A stretch of DNA of 64,000 bases, from assembly GCA_965153355.1 (NCBI GenBank), contig OZ231126.1, positions 107,322,001 through 107,386,000 on the forward strand. The letters are read 5' to 3'. The position numbers and the translations under genes are program-made. Below are positions 1 through 22,244 of the stretch, piece by piece. The notes below the pieces were generated by a model, which was given only the letters and a program-made list of their open reading frames with translations, was not told the DNA's origin and did no database searches. The number at the start of each line of letters is the position of its first letter. Position 1 is the first letter of the stretch. The DNA comes from Flaccisagitta enflata (Eukaryota > Chaetognatha > Sagittoidea > Aphragmophora).

Positions 1-1233
1 TCACGTCGGAGTGAATGAACTGTGGACGTCTTTAAAGTGTTCCTCGGCTTTCGCCTTTGACTCGATAAACATCAATCGTTGAACGTTGAAACGACGTAAC
101 ACCTTGTCTCGGATTTCGATCGGGAAATGACTGTCATCGTCGTCGTTGTCATCGTCGTCGTCATCACCGTCGACATCACCGTCCGGATCGGCGATCGATT
201 CCGCTTCCGCATCCGCGTTCGAAGACGATGGTCGCGGATTCGAAACCGGGGCGGCGCGAGAACGAATTTTCGCGGGCAGACGCGTCGACGGGCAAATAAA
301 ACAGTTGAACCCAATAGGCAACCCGTGGGTTGTCCTATTTAGGCTCACTGTTTTATTATCCGCCTGATTCACAACTTTGAAAATTTTCTCCATATTTCTG
401 GCAGAAATTTCCATTTTGGGAAATTGTTCTCGTTGGGCATAAAGACCCAATGATACATAATTTTTTTGGCCGCGGCTCTCGCTTTCCAACACAGACTTGC
501 AATTGATCATGCAATTTTCTCTGATACTGATTAGCGTTGCCACACCATTCTTCCCAATTTGACCTAAAAATCTCTGCTCGAAGTTCACTTTATCGGCTTT
601 CTCGACATAACGACGGACGTTGCTGAGAAACACATCTCGCGGGGTATCCGAGTTCAGTTGATCGTTGTGTTTGAGGATCAAGAGATAAAGGCGTGCCGTT
701 AACTCTATGACCACTCTTTTTTCGCCCCTATTCCGCATATCCTGAAGGGCGATGTAAAAAGCCCTTGAGTGGTGAAAACCACAACTTTTGAGGATATGAA
801 CGTTGCGATACGCGCGTTCAAAGTCGTCCGCCATCACATTTTGGTCAAAGGAATGTAGAATTTGTTGTATCTCATCCTGATCGTATCCGTCTTCTGTGAG
901 ACTCTCGCTAAGGGACTCGCACATTTTTCTCTCTCTCTCCCGCCCAAATACCCCTTGTCTTTTGGCAAACTCATATTGGATAATTTCGGACGCTGTTCGC
1001 GCGTTGTCCGCTTCGCTGCTAGTGAACAGTTCGTCGGGGGGGTTATCTAAGGGAGCTGTCATCCTGTGACAAGCAGTAAAAGTTTCAGCCAGAAAGGGTT
1101 TACGCACGTAGGCTTCGTAGAAACTAGAATAGCGCACATGGAAATTTCTCGTGAGAAACGGATATAACGACGGATGAAGTCTCAGTCGTCGCTGTACGAT
1201 GTCGCTCAGTTCGTCAATGTCGGTTTCCTCCAT
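1..1233 (-). CDS. Zinc-finger protein, element A copy
   Basis: Open frame of 410 residues with its start at 1233; the frame closes at the window edge. It is homologous to the plus-strand gene at 45301-49324 of element B: both share a block around an A(D/S)xAxTAxxII segment and a QILxxFxxN motif. Near the C-terminus a Cys-x2-Cys pair (FNCFIC) is followed about 90 residues later by HFKDVH, which could make a C2H2-type finger with a long Asp-rich insert (an Asp run coded at about 130-180). Because the B copy continues beyond this point with more Cys/His motifs, a splice donor at the very edge (GAC|GTGA) may extend this gene out of the window. Function unknown; a nucleic-acid-binding role is inferred from the finger only. 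It is divergent to the ATPase gene. Confidence 0.65.
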   Translation of the reverse strand: MEETDIDELSDIVQRRLRLHPSLYPFLTRNFHVRYSSFYEAYVRKPFLAETFTACHRMTAPLDNPPDELFTSSEADNARTASEIIQYEFAKRQGVFGRERERKMCESLSESLTEDGYDQDEIQQILHSFDQNVMADDFERAYRNVHILKSCGFHHSRAFYIALQDMRNRGEKRVVIELTARLYLLILKHNDQLNSDTPRDVFLSNVRRYVEKADKVNFEQRFLGQIGKNGVATLISIRENCMINCKSVLESESRGQKNYVSLGLYAQREQFPKMEISARNMEKIFKVVNQADNKTVSLNRTTHGLPIGFNCFICPSTRLPAKIRSRAAPVSNPRPSSSNADAEAESIADPDGDVDGDDDDDDNDDDDSHFPIEIRDKVLRRFNVQRLMFIESKAKAEEHFKDVHSSFTPT

Positions 1234-1318
1234 GCTGTTTCTCTGCCTCTCTCCATCTCTCTTTTTCTCTCTCTTCTTGAATTCTCATTGTTTTTTTTCT
1301 TTCTCAAGACTACTCGTA

Positions 1319-1366
1319 CACACAAACACACACACACACACACACAGACACACACACAAACAGACA

Positions 1367-1451
<85 letters not shown>

Positions 1452-1460
1452 ACACACACA

Positions 1461-1498
<38 letters not shown>

Positions 1499-1545
1499 TA
1501 TAAGCATAAACACACACAAGCATAAACACAAGCATAAACACAAAT
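1319..1545. repeat. (CA)n microsatellite with interruptions
   Basis: Long AC/CA dinucleotide tract with AAAC and CAGA interruptions lying just upstream of the minus-strand zinc-finger gene. Frames reading Thr-His or Cys-Val through it are repeat artefacts. Confidence 0.95.
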
Positions 1546-1861
1546 GCAAATATACATACATCAAAAGGAGGCCGACAATTATTTTGAAAAACAAAAAAAC
1601 AAAACAACAACAACAAAAAAACAAAGCGATGGACGGCGAGGTTAAGGGATTTTTTTGATGTTTTGTTAATTGTATTGTTTTTTCATGCATGAAAATTGTA
1701 TGGAAGGAAAAAAACAAACACAAAGAGAATTTCGACACGAGGGTGAGAAAAAAAAATAAAGTGGTACATTAGAAAATCACTTTTCCTTTTTTTCTTTCCA
1801 TTTTCTTTTTGTTTTTTTTTGGGGCTTGTCTGTTTCTTTTACATGGGTGTCTGTCTGTTGG

Positions 1862-1892
<31 letters not shown>

Positions 1893-2188
1893 TGCAACTT
1901 ACCCCATGTCACGGTGTTTTTCTCTGATCTCCCTCACCCTCCCCCCCCAATAGGGGGGGTGTCAGATTTCTTTATTTTCCTCGACTTTTTTGTTGTTGTT
2001 GTTGTTGTTGATGTTGTTTTTTCTTTTTCTGTTGCTTTTTTTCAGTGTTTTGTTTTTGTTTTTTTTAGTTTTTTAATGAGTTGTTTTTTTTTATCTTTTA
2101 CACTCGTTACCCCACCCCCCCTAAAAATGGGGAAGAAAAAAAGAATAAATGAGAAGAAAAAAAGAAAAAACTGGGAAAGGAATATCTA

Positions 2189-2671
2189 TTATTGATAATG
2201 CTTTTTTGGTTTCTTGCCCTCCAAAAAATCTTTATTCATTGCGATAACTTCGCGCAAGGGCGGCATACAATCTTTGATGTGATGGAATCCCCCAAGTTTA
2301 TTGCACATATGTTGGGCTTTCCATCGTTCTTTGAAATCACTGGGCAGCCAGCCTTGAAACGGAATTTGTGTTTTGAAACAGGCAGGGAGCCAATCTTTAG
2401 GTTGGGGCGGAGGCGGTGGAATGTCGCGGGTTCCCATGAAAAAGTAAAAATGACTAGCATATTTTTGAAACAGTATAGGATTGGTTTTTTGAATGTATTT
2501 AGCGCGAGTCAGCGAAACTTGCTTAAGCACCATAATGGCGCAAATATCTAAAGGTTTGTCCCAACTTTGCGCAAAGTCGATGATTGACTGGCTGCGCATC
2601 TCAATGGTTGCCATGCTTGGAAAGTACGCGAGTTCTTCTTCTTCCATCTTGTTATCTCTTTTTTTGTTCAT
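2189..2671 (-). CDS. Small conserved element protein (160 aa), element A copy
   Basis: An open frame of up to 160 residues; a second Met eight residues in (MEEEELAYF) is an equally good start. It has a Pro run (PPPPPQP) in the middle followed by a Trp/Phe-containing segment. By eye it matches the plus-strand ORF at 43548-43859 in element B over the part containing I(I/L)D(F/Y)A near the start and the Pro-rich PLPxxW-like region. Being kept in both copies in the same place, between the ATPase and zinc-finger genes, argues that it is a real gene. No family is recognised. Confidence 0.6.
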   Translation of the reverse strand: MNKKRDNKMEEEELAYFPSMATIEMRSQSIIDFAQSWDKPLDICAIMVLKQVSLTRAKYIQKTNPILFQKYASHFYFFMGTRDIPPPPPQPKDWLPACFKTQIPFQGWLPSDFKERWKAQHMCNKLGGFHHIKDCMPPLREVIAMNKDFLEGKKPKKHYQ

Positions 2672-2704
2672 TTTTGTTTTTTTGTTTTTTACTTCTTAGT
2701 TCTT

Positions 2705-2706
<2 letters not shown>

Positions 2707-2763
<57 letters not shown>
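2707..2763. repeat. (CT)n microsatellite
   Basis: Uninterrupted CT dinucleotides between the two small minus-strand genes. Confidence 0.95.
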
Positions 2764-2767
<4 letters not shown>

Positions 2768-3101
2768 CATGCACTCACATCCGGTGCAAAACTGGCGCAG
2801 AAAAGAGTACATTTACACGGAAGCTGTTTCCTTTTTTTTCCGATAGTCTTTTGTTTTTCCACTCTTCACTGAAACTCAAAAAACTCGATCGGTCCTTCTC
2901 TCCTTCTCTCACTCTCTTTCGTCTGCTCAATTCGCGTTTTTTTTTCTTTTTCTCTCCTCCTTTTTCTCTCTGTTCCTACTCTCCCAGTGATTACTTTCCT
3001 TCTCTCTTCTTCCTCCTTTTTTATAAAGTTTTGGATAAAAATTTTTTCTCTCTCAAAGTTCGTCTGCTTGGGTGTCTTCCCCTCCCTCCTCTCCTCCCTT
3101 A

Positions 3102-3572
3102 TTAGGTCTTTTTTTTATTCTTTCTTTTCAAAGTCCACCATTTGTGACGTGTTGCGAAGCACGATTTCTTTTGGTCAAGAAAGTCCCAGGCAACGGCCAG
3201 ATCGTAACTGTCTACTCTATTTCCGTTGGATAAAAATTTGTTTATGTCTCTCAAAAAAGATTGAGCGTTGCGTAGATGAAATCTCAAGGCTCCACACGCC
3301 AAACAGTCTTTTTGAGCTATTTTTCTTCTCAGCACCTCGAGATTGTCAACGATTATTTGACAATCTCTCTTTATTTTCGGGCATTGACAATGTTTGTTTC
3401 TCAATCTATGGGCAATGGGTCGGTCGTCTGGGATCCGAGGGTCCTCAATTTCTCCTCTTTCCCAACCAACATTGGGAGAATCAGGAGGAGAAATGAATTC
3501 TGGGCTACTAGGAACAAGTTCTGAAATGTGATTCGACGCGCCAGTTGTTGAGTCGGCCACGCCTTCCGACAT
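3102..3572 (-). CDS. Hypothetical cysteine-containing protein (156 aa)
   Basis: Minus-strand frame with its likely start at 3572 (MSEGVADST); the longer upstream extension is low-complexity Phe/Lys and is not used. The N-terminal third is Ser/Pro/Glu-rich. The middle has paired cysteines (HCQCP and later CLACG) that could bind a metal, and the C-terminus is basic (KRKNKKK). No clear counterpart was found in element B. It starts 161 bp from the ATPase start on the other strand, so the two probably share a promoter region. Function not recognised. Confidence 0.5.
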   Translation of the reverse strand: MSEGVADSTTGASNHISELVPSSPEFISPPDSPNVGWERGEIEDPRIPDDRPIAHRLRNKHCQCPKIKRDCQIIVDNLEVLRRKIAQKDCLACGALRFHLRNAQSFLRDINKFLSNGNRVDSYDLAVAWDFLDQKKSCFATRHKWWTLKRKNKKKT

Positions 3573-3733
3573 GACCGATGCAAAAAAAAAAATCTTCTTT
3601 TTTTCTTTCTTTTTTTTAGATATTTTGATCAAATGTTTTTTTTTTTTAATTCCTCTCTCGTGTTTTTTCTTTTGTTCAAGGTTTATCGAATTAAGAAAAA
3701 GACACAAACTGAAAAAAAAGGAGAAAAAAAGAA
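3573..3733. promoter_or_regulatory. Divergent intergenic region, possible bidirectional promoter of element A
   Basis: The only gap between oppositely directed gene blocks in element A. It is T-rich on the plus strand and includes a polypyrimidine stretch ending TTCAAG at about 3680, a possible splice acceptor upstream of the ATPase start. No confident TATA or other element is seen. The corresponding gap in element B is 84 bp (43464-43547). The promoter role is inferred from layout only. Confidence 0.3.
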
Positions 3734-9203
<5,470 letters not shown>

Positions 9204-9247
9204 ACACCGAAATAAGAAAAAAAGCAACAAAACAAAGAGAAACTAAA

Positions 9248-13695
<4,448 letters not shown>

Positions 13696-14022
13696 GCCTT
13701 TTATACTCAATGATTCAATATCAAAATTTCCTACTTTGGCTCCTTTCTCCCCCCCACCTACCAACCATCCCTACCCCCCCCCCTCCCCATTTCATTTTTT
13801 GTTCCTCTGTCATTTGCAGTTTTTTTCCATTTTCATTGCATTATTATTGTTTGTTTTTTCCTACTGTCGCATGTAAAAAAACAAATTATGTCAAAAAAAA
13901 AAAACCCCAAAAAAAACAACTTTTTTAAGGATCTAAAAAAAATCAGCATACATTAGCATAGCCAGCATTGTCAGCACTTTTCAGCTAATCATCATTTCCT
14001 CGCAGTGTCTTAAATCAATAGT

Positions 14023-15806
14023 ATGAATCCAAAGAAAAATGAAACTGATGGAGCAAAAGCAAAATTAGAGAGGCTCTACAAGGACCTTGATAAAGTGTCA
14101 AAAAAACCAAAATTTTACGTCCGTCATTTCCTTTTGCACCAGGCGTGTATAAAGTTGAGCATTCCCCCCCCCCAGCGGGAGAGGGGGGGGAATAAATAAA
14201 AAGGTTTAGAGATGGAGAAAAGAATCAAAGGCTAGAAAAGAAGAAAAAAACATTTTTTTAAAAATTTAACATTTTTAGTAGTTTTCCAAATGCTAGTCTC
14301 TAAAGAAAAAAGGAATGAAATCAAAAGCAGCTCAATTATATACATCCCTGTTTTGCGCCAGACGGACCTTCTTAACTTAGTTCACTTATCAATTCGTGGC
14401 CTCCATTCTGACAATCAAGACAGTAATAATACTAAACAATCTAACAACGACAAAGAGAACGGTCCAACAAATAGCGATACATCTCACTCACAACTAAAGG
14501 GGGAGGGAATAACAAAAACTGCCAATATGACCACCAATTACAACGCGAGAATCCAAGCAATTCTTAGGGACAACTCTCACTACACAATGGAACAAAAGAA
14601 TGAGTTAATCCAAGAACTGCTTTTGCAGATGCAACGCGACACAGAATTAGATCTTTTGAGACAGACCCAACATAAGGCAAATCATAATTTCCTTGTTGGG
14701 TCTGGCCCTGCCGCCGCGCATTTAAACGCGAGCAATGACAACATGAGCAATAATGACAATCATAACAACAACCACGGCATCGCCAACGACAACATACAGA
14801 ACAACACTAACAACAACAGTCACACTACAGCGACTCAACTGAGAAACAGCAACGAGTCCAATCCATCTGTATCCAATGAAAACTGCAACAATAAGAAAAA
14901 GAATCACCGTTCAAAAATCAACAGTTCCCCAGAAAAAAAAAAGAAAAATGAATCGGAGGAAATGGCAAGAAGAAAAAAAGAAAAAGAAGGAGATGAATTA
15001 GAGGAAGAAACGGAGGAAGAAACAGATGAAGAAGAAGAAGAAGAAACAGAAGATGAGGAAGAAGAAGAGAAGAAGAAGAAGAAGAAGAAGAAGAAGAAGA
15101 AGAAGAAGAAGAAGAAGAAGAAGAAGAAGAAAAAGAAGAAGAAGAAGAGACAGAAGAGGAGACAGAAGACGAGGAAAAAGGAGAAGAAGAAGAAGAAAAA
15201 GAACAAAGTGATGAAGGCGGAGAAGAAAGAGAGGAACACAATGTGGAAAAAGAAAGTGAAGAAGAAGAAGAAGAAGAAGAAGAAGAAGAAGAAGAAAAAG
15301 AAGGAGAAGAAGAAGCAGAAAGCGAACAATCCACAGAGGGAAAGAAGAAAGAGAGAGAAGGAAAAAATGCCAAGAAAAGAAAACCAAACATGACCAACCT
15401 CTTGAATGCCTCTTCGAAACGCGTCAAATTGACTTGCAAACAAGCCCGGGTTACTTTTCCTACCAAGCAGCTAAAACGTGTACATAACACTGTGAAGAAA
15501 TATTTCTCATGCCCACTAGCTTCAAACTTTGAGAGTCTAGACCGCAGATTTACACTCACTAACGACAAACAAGTGCGATTTCAAGGCCCTTCAAGGGAAC
15601 ATAAAATGCCATTGGACAAATTAACGGTCTCGCTTGCTCTCCCGAGAACTCAGTTATTTGCTTATCTACAGATCGAGGCAAAAAGAAAACGCGTGCAAAT
15701 ATTCTATACCAAGTCAGAAAAAACCATCATTAAACAATTTGTACGTCTCTCAAAATACAAAAAGTCATTCATTCCTTGTACAGCAATGCATAATATCTGC
15801 AGATAA
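14023..15806 (+). CDS. Acidic low-complexity element protein with conserved C-terminal domain, element A
   Basis: Exon 1 is 14023-14142 (40 residues) and exon 2 starts at 14362; together they align with the intronless start of the element B gene around the shared RHxLLH motif. The middle is Asn-rich and then a (GAA)n-coded Glu tract. Near 15067-15071 one unit reads GA instead of GAA, which shifts the frame by one base: upstream is read in one frame and the conserved C-terminal 125 residues (about 15420-15806) in another. The C-terminal domain is shared with element B (a DRRF motif followed by LAxLTLxxxxLxxY-type spacing). Function unknown. The one-base break may be a real mutation or a consensus error in the repeat. 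Confidence 0.62.
14140..14350. mobile_element. hAT-like MITE inserted in the acidic-protein gene, apparently acting as an intron
   Basis: A 211-bp insert begins CAGGCGTGTATAAAGTTGAG and ends with the inverted counterpart (CTCAATTATATACATCCCTG). It is flanked by an 8-bp direct repeat, TTTTGCAC at 14132-14139 and TTTTGCGC at 14351-14358 (7 of 8 identical). Eight-base duplications and CAGG-type ends are typical of hAT transposons. Removing 14143-14361 (CAG|GC to CAG|ACG) restores the reading frame exactly as in the uninterrupted element B homologue. A C/G-homopolymer patch lies near the left end. A related copy is at 29138-29344. Confidence 0.72.
15071..15320. repeat. (GAA)n coding microsatellite
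   Basis: Codes the Glu (or, off frame, Lys) tract of the acidic protein. The repeat phase changes at about 15068. Confidence 0.9.
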
Positions 15807-16052
15807 TTGTCTAACAATTGTAATTCACCTCCCTCTCCTTTCTTGTCTTTTCTGTCCAATTGTCCATCCGTCTGTCCATACATCTGTTAATCCGTCAGTC
15901 CATGTCTCAGTCCATGCGTCTGTCCATCCGTCTGTAATTTTTTTCAAATTGCTCCTCACCCTCCCTCCCCCCCCCTTCAAACATCCGCGACTGAATTTGC
16001 TGTGTATCTAACCATAATTCAAAATCACACTGTATTTCTTCCTTAAGTCATA

Positions 16053-17810
<1,758 letters not shown>

Positions 17811-17814
<4 letters not shown>

Positions 17815-19403
17815 GTAAATACGCTCATCTATCATCATCTGTCAGTCACTATGATCTCTATGTGGACAACAGACAGACCGAGGACAATCTCTATGATAAT
17901 GAAGCGTCCAGCGCTTCCAGTTTCGCAGTCCATTTGGAGCCGTGCATTGACGTTGCAAATCTCCTATATTGTAAAAGCGACATTGCTCAAGCAAAAATCA
18001 CTAGCATCACGGTCAATTCTCTCCCACTGTGTTACAGTAAGACCGAACGAATTGCCGTTGAAGTACACCTGCCAGAGTACCTGGCGAAATCCAACCAGTT
18101 CTACAATACCGAAAATGTGACACAATTCAACAAGAAACCATACTTCATTGACTTAGGGGACTACATTTCAAATGTGGCCAACGACGCTGTAGCATATTTG
18201 GATGAAAAGCTAAACGTACCGGCAATCCACTTTATCTTGAGAAGCACACTGCGAATCATATTAGACACTCAAGTATTCCATGAGGACGATTATCCTCGGT
18301 TATCCGCCAATGATTTGAAAGTTCTCAATTTTTATGTGGATGTTGCAACTTTCACCCGCCATATCATTCACAAACAACTGTGTGGTTTGGCAAGCGTCCC
18401 GGACGATGTCACAGTGGATCAAGTAAAGTTTAAGGACGCTAAATGTATGACACTAGCCAACGAGACCAAGTACATAGACGAATCGTTTTCTCTAAGACCG
18501 ATCAACGAACGACCCCATCCAGGTTTTGACAACAGTATGAATTTGACCGCCTTTTATGGCCACAACTTGAATGAGTGCTACGATTTGAAAGACGGTCCCA
18601 AAGCGCTCATTGAATCGGAGACATTACGATGGCTTAACGATACAATGGTCATAGACACAGAAGATGAAGACGTTGACATGAACAACATTCCGTTAACCAC
18701 CAAATCATTAGCTACATTGAAAGAAATTATCAAAGGAAACAAAAGCCTTATCCTACTTGCAGGCAAAACACGTGAAATTCTCCACACACTTGAGAAACAC
18801 ATTGGCAAGAAGCCAACTGCAAAGGCGCAAGATGACTTACTCAGGCTTACTGTGAATCCGCGTACAAAGAAGTTAGTATGTACACTGAATTCAAAGCCCT
18901 TTTTCAACGATCTTGGTGTTTCGCTCACGGTCAAAATGCCAAAACACTGCTCAAAAGTTCTTGGAGCTGATGACGGAAATAATGGCCAACTAATAATTGG
19001 ACCGCTGTCGTACACTGATCAGGACAGAGCGCCAATAACCACCATCAGCAATCAAATCAAACATTGGTCGCAAACACCCGCATTCACAATACGTCCAATA
19101 CCACGCGTGATTCATGTTGTTAGCGATCTATGCCAGAATCTTAAAAGAGACTTTTGGTTACGTGGTGGCAAATTTGAGAATTGTCATCTTCTTTCCACCA
19201 TTTCGATCGACGACACATGTATGGAAACCGGTTTTATTCATATTGTCAACCCAGAGGCCGATAACTGTCGTCTTAGTAACAGTAAACTATTGTTAGACCG
19301 ATTCAGCGTCCATCTCATTGATGACCGATATCAGAAAATTCTATTTCAGCAGAAAACATACACTTCGTTGCAGATCAACCTGTCTCCTTACACCGCCTCA
19401 TAA
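17811..19403 (+). CDS. Probable minor capsid (penton-like) protein, element A
   Basis: Intronless 530-residue frame. Its ATG at 17811 overlaps the integrase TGA, and a possible splice acceptor (CCTAATAG) ends 1 nt before it. The N-terminus has a short variable stretch, then a beta-strand pattern FAVHLEPCIDV followed by AQAKITSITVNSLP; the element B protein has FELVLDRTIDL and AEIAISHLSLTNLP in the same place. This resembles the start of the Maverick minor capsid protein, and the C-terminus also ends in strand-like segments. Gene order next to the major capsid gene supports the assignment. The family is inferred from pattern only and would need a profile or structure search. Confidence 0.55.
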
Positions 19404-19444
19404 AACAAAGCTTACATTGATATTTTTCTTTCGCCTTTCTTTAG

Positions 19445-19696
19445 ATGTCAGATTTTGTACTCAGGACTCCGCGACCGCAACACGCAGACCACACCGTTTA
19501 CTACCGTTTTGAAACCCAAAAAACTGAAAACCAGGAGCAAACTAGGAAACGACCGCTTCAAAAACAAAACACTGACCAGGAAACAGAAACGAAAGCGAAA
19601 AAAAACAAACAATCAGCCAAACAAAACTCTGAAACAAAATCAAAAACACCGGCATCGAGGGAAAAAAAACCCCAACAACAAAAGCACAAAAAGTGA
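19445..19696 (+). CDS. Small basic ORF between the capsid genes (83 aa)
   Basis: Starts MSDFVLRTPRP directly after an acceptor-like TTTCTTTAG and 41 nt after the minor capsid stop. It is rich in Lys, Gln, Asn and Thr, with the last two thirds low-complexity. No homologue was found in element B, where this region is missing. It could be a real virion-unit gene or an untranslated leader of the major capsid mRNA. Confidence 0.35.
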   Translation: MSDFVLRTPRPQHADHTVYYRFETQKTENQEQTRKRPLQKQNTDQETETKAKKNKQSAKQNSETKSKTPASREKKPQQQKHKK

Positions 19697-19733
19697 CTAA
19701 ACACACCTTCATCTAGAAAACAAATGAACAAAC

Positions 19734-22206
19734 ATGCAAGCACAGTCATCCCAACCGCCAACGTTTCACCAAGCTTCCACAGCGCTCGATCCGACTGTCG
19801 CCAGTCTTCTGTCGCAAAATGATCTACTCGTCCAAAGCGGCGTGAAATACTCGGAATACGTCAAAATCAGACCAGGTGTAGCATGGACTCTTGAGCTCGT
19901 TTTTAGCCGCGTGCACGCGACTCTACAACCCGCTCTGTCCGTCTGTAAATTGGTCCATCTGTCCATCCATTGCACAACTGCTTGGTTGGTCCAATTTCCT
20001 CACTGTTTTCCAACCCATCCGCACACGAGTATGGGATAGCCACGTATACAATCTCAATTGTCATAATAGCATCATGTCAACTTCATGAAAATCATCATGG
20101 TTCCCTGACTTTAAGGCGATGGTTTGGAGTTAACACAAAACAGTCGGCTGCTGAATTTTATCCATCACGACAACGTGACGTATCTGAACACCCGCAGGTA
20201 AAATAATTGGAATCAATAGTCGGATTAGGAAAAAAAACCAATGTGCTCTATCCTATTGCAAAATATGTGGTAAACTTGGCCTAATTTTCAATTATCCGCC
20301 TTGCAGGGTGTTTCTGGACATCGCTTTTCAAGCAGTGAAAGGCGATCCCGAAGTGGCACTGGAACAATCTGATTACGTGTCCATTGCAAGCCCAGTTTGT
20401 CATAGTATCCTAGAAAAAGTCATCTTGAACGTTGGTAAATAATGTCTATTGGCCCTGTAAATCAATTTTTAGACCAACCGACAGACCGACCAACCGTCAA
20501 AACAATCATATTCTCTAACACTCGCTCGCTCGCCCCCCCCCGTTATAATTGGACATCTTATGTTCTACATACTATCCGTCTGTCTGTCCATCTGTCTGTC
20601 TGCTTGTCTATCTATCTGCCTGCCTGTCTGTCTATCTCTTCTTTTCGACAGGAGAATGTCTGGTGAACCGCGATGACGGCTTCTATGCGCTGGAATCTCG
20701 CTTAAATTACATCACAAAGTTTACAAACAAAGCTCGGGACAGTTTTTTGAAACAATTCGAAAAATCTGGTAAGCAATAAAACTCCATGAAAAGAGAAAAG
20801 GGAAAAGGAGAAGAAACAGACAGACAGGACCAACAGATGAATGGACAGACCGACAAAACGCATGACACGCGGCTAAAGAAACAAACATATTGTCTATCAA
20901 ACCATTTCATTCCATTCACCACAGAAAACGATCTCAAGGATACTTTGACAAGTGACATTTCAACGTGTTTCACAGCAAAAACCGGGAATGGCGTCACAGT
21001 ATACGAGCCAAAGGACGCACTAGGTACATCACTGCCTTGTTTATGTGTCTTCATCCTCTCCCCCCCCCCGACCCACCCCGCCCATCCCCCACCCTCATCC
21101 GCTCGCAACAATATCATAATTTCGTGTCACTCATTTTCTTTTCCCCAAACAAGGACGCGTTTGCCAAAGTTTACTGGCAAAGAAAAAGACGTCAGTCTTT
21201 ATGACTCTAAACACTCTTCTCCAATCGTTCCCTTCGTTGCTGCCGGCAAACATTGAGCTGGGTTTTGCCCTCACCTTCGCTGAAGATCAAAAGGTGTTCA
21301 TTACAAAAACTGGTTGCCGTCCTCACCTCAAAATTCTGTCAGCGGATCTCTATGGGTTGTGCGTCATTCTCGAACAATCATCTTTGATACAAATTCATCA
21401 AAAGTTGGCATCATCTTCAATGCAGTTTTCGTTCAAACGTACCACGTCAAAAACATTCAGTGTGGAAACAGGGTAAGACAAACCAACCGATTGACCGACC
21501 TACCGACCGACCAACCGACCAAACCAACCAACCGAACAGAAAAAACCCACTGTCAAACATAACCGAAATTGACCCAACCAATCTACCAATTGCACAAAAC
21601 ACTATTCAGTTACATTTGCATTTGCATTTTTACTCACATTCGCATTTGCATTTGCATTTGCATTTGCATTTGCATAGACATTTGCAGACGTGGATCGACA
21701 TTGGGACCAAACAACCGTTCACAAGCTGTATCATCCTGATCCATCGTAATACGGCTTTGTGTGGCTCGTTTTCGGAAAATTTGTGTCATCTACAGCGTCA
21801 CAAACTCGCCCAAGCCTATTTGGAAACTGGTCTAAACCTCAAGTAAGCATTTTTACTTTCATTCATAAGACACAAGGCCAAATACACAACTACCGAAGTC
21901 GCATGCGGGTGGACCAGAGGCCAAAGTTTTGACCAAAACCCCCCATTAAAAATGTGACGGAGGGACTGACCGACGGACAGACAGACCGACGGACGGACAG
22001 AAAAACGGACGGACCAACGGACGAACCAACGGACAGACCAACAAAGCGGGGTGTAGAATCGCGTAGCACGCGACTAAAAATAAGTATTTCTTTTCTTTGC
22101 GCTTAACCCAAACATGCACACTCACACACACTTGCACATGTACACACACACGTGCACACATACGCACACACATGCACAGCCGCATCCACACACATACACA
22201 CACACT

Positions 22207-22244
<38 letters not shown>

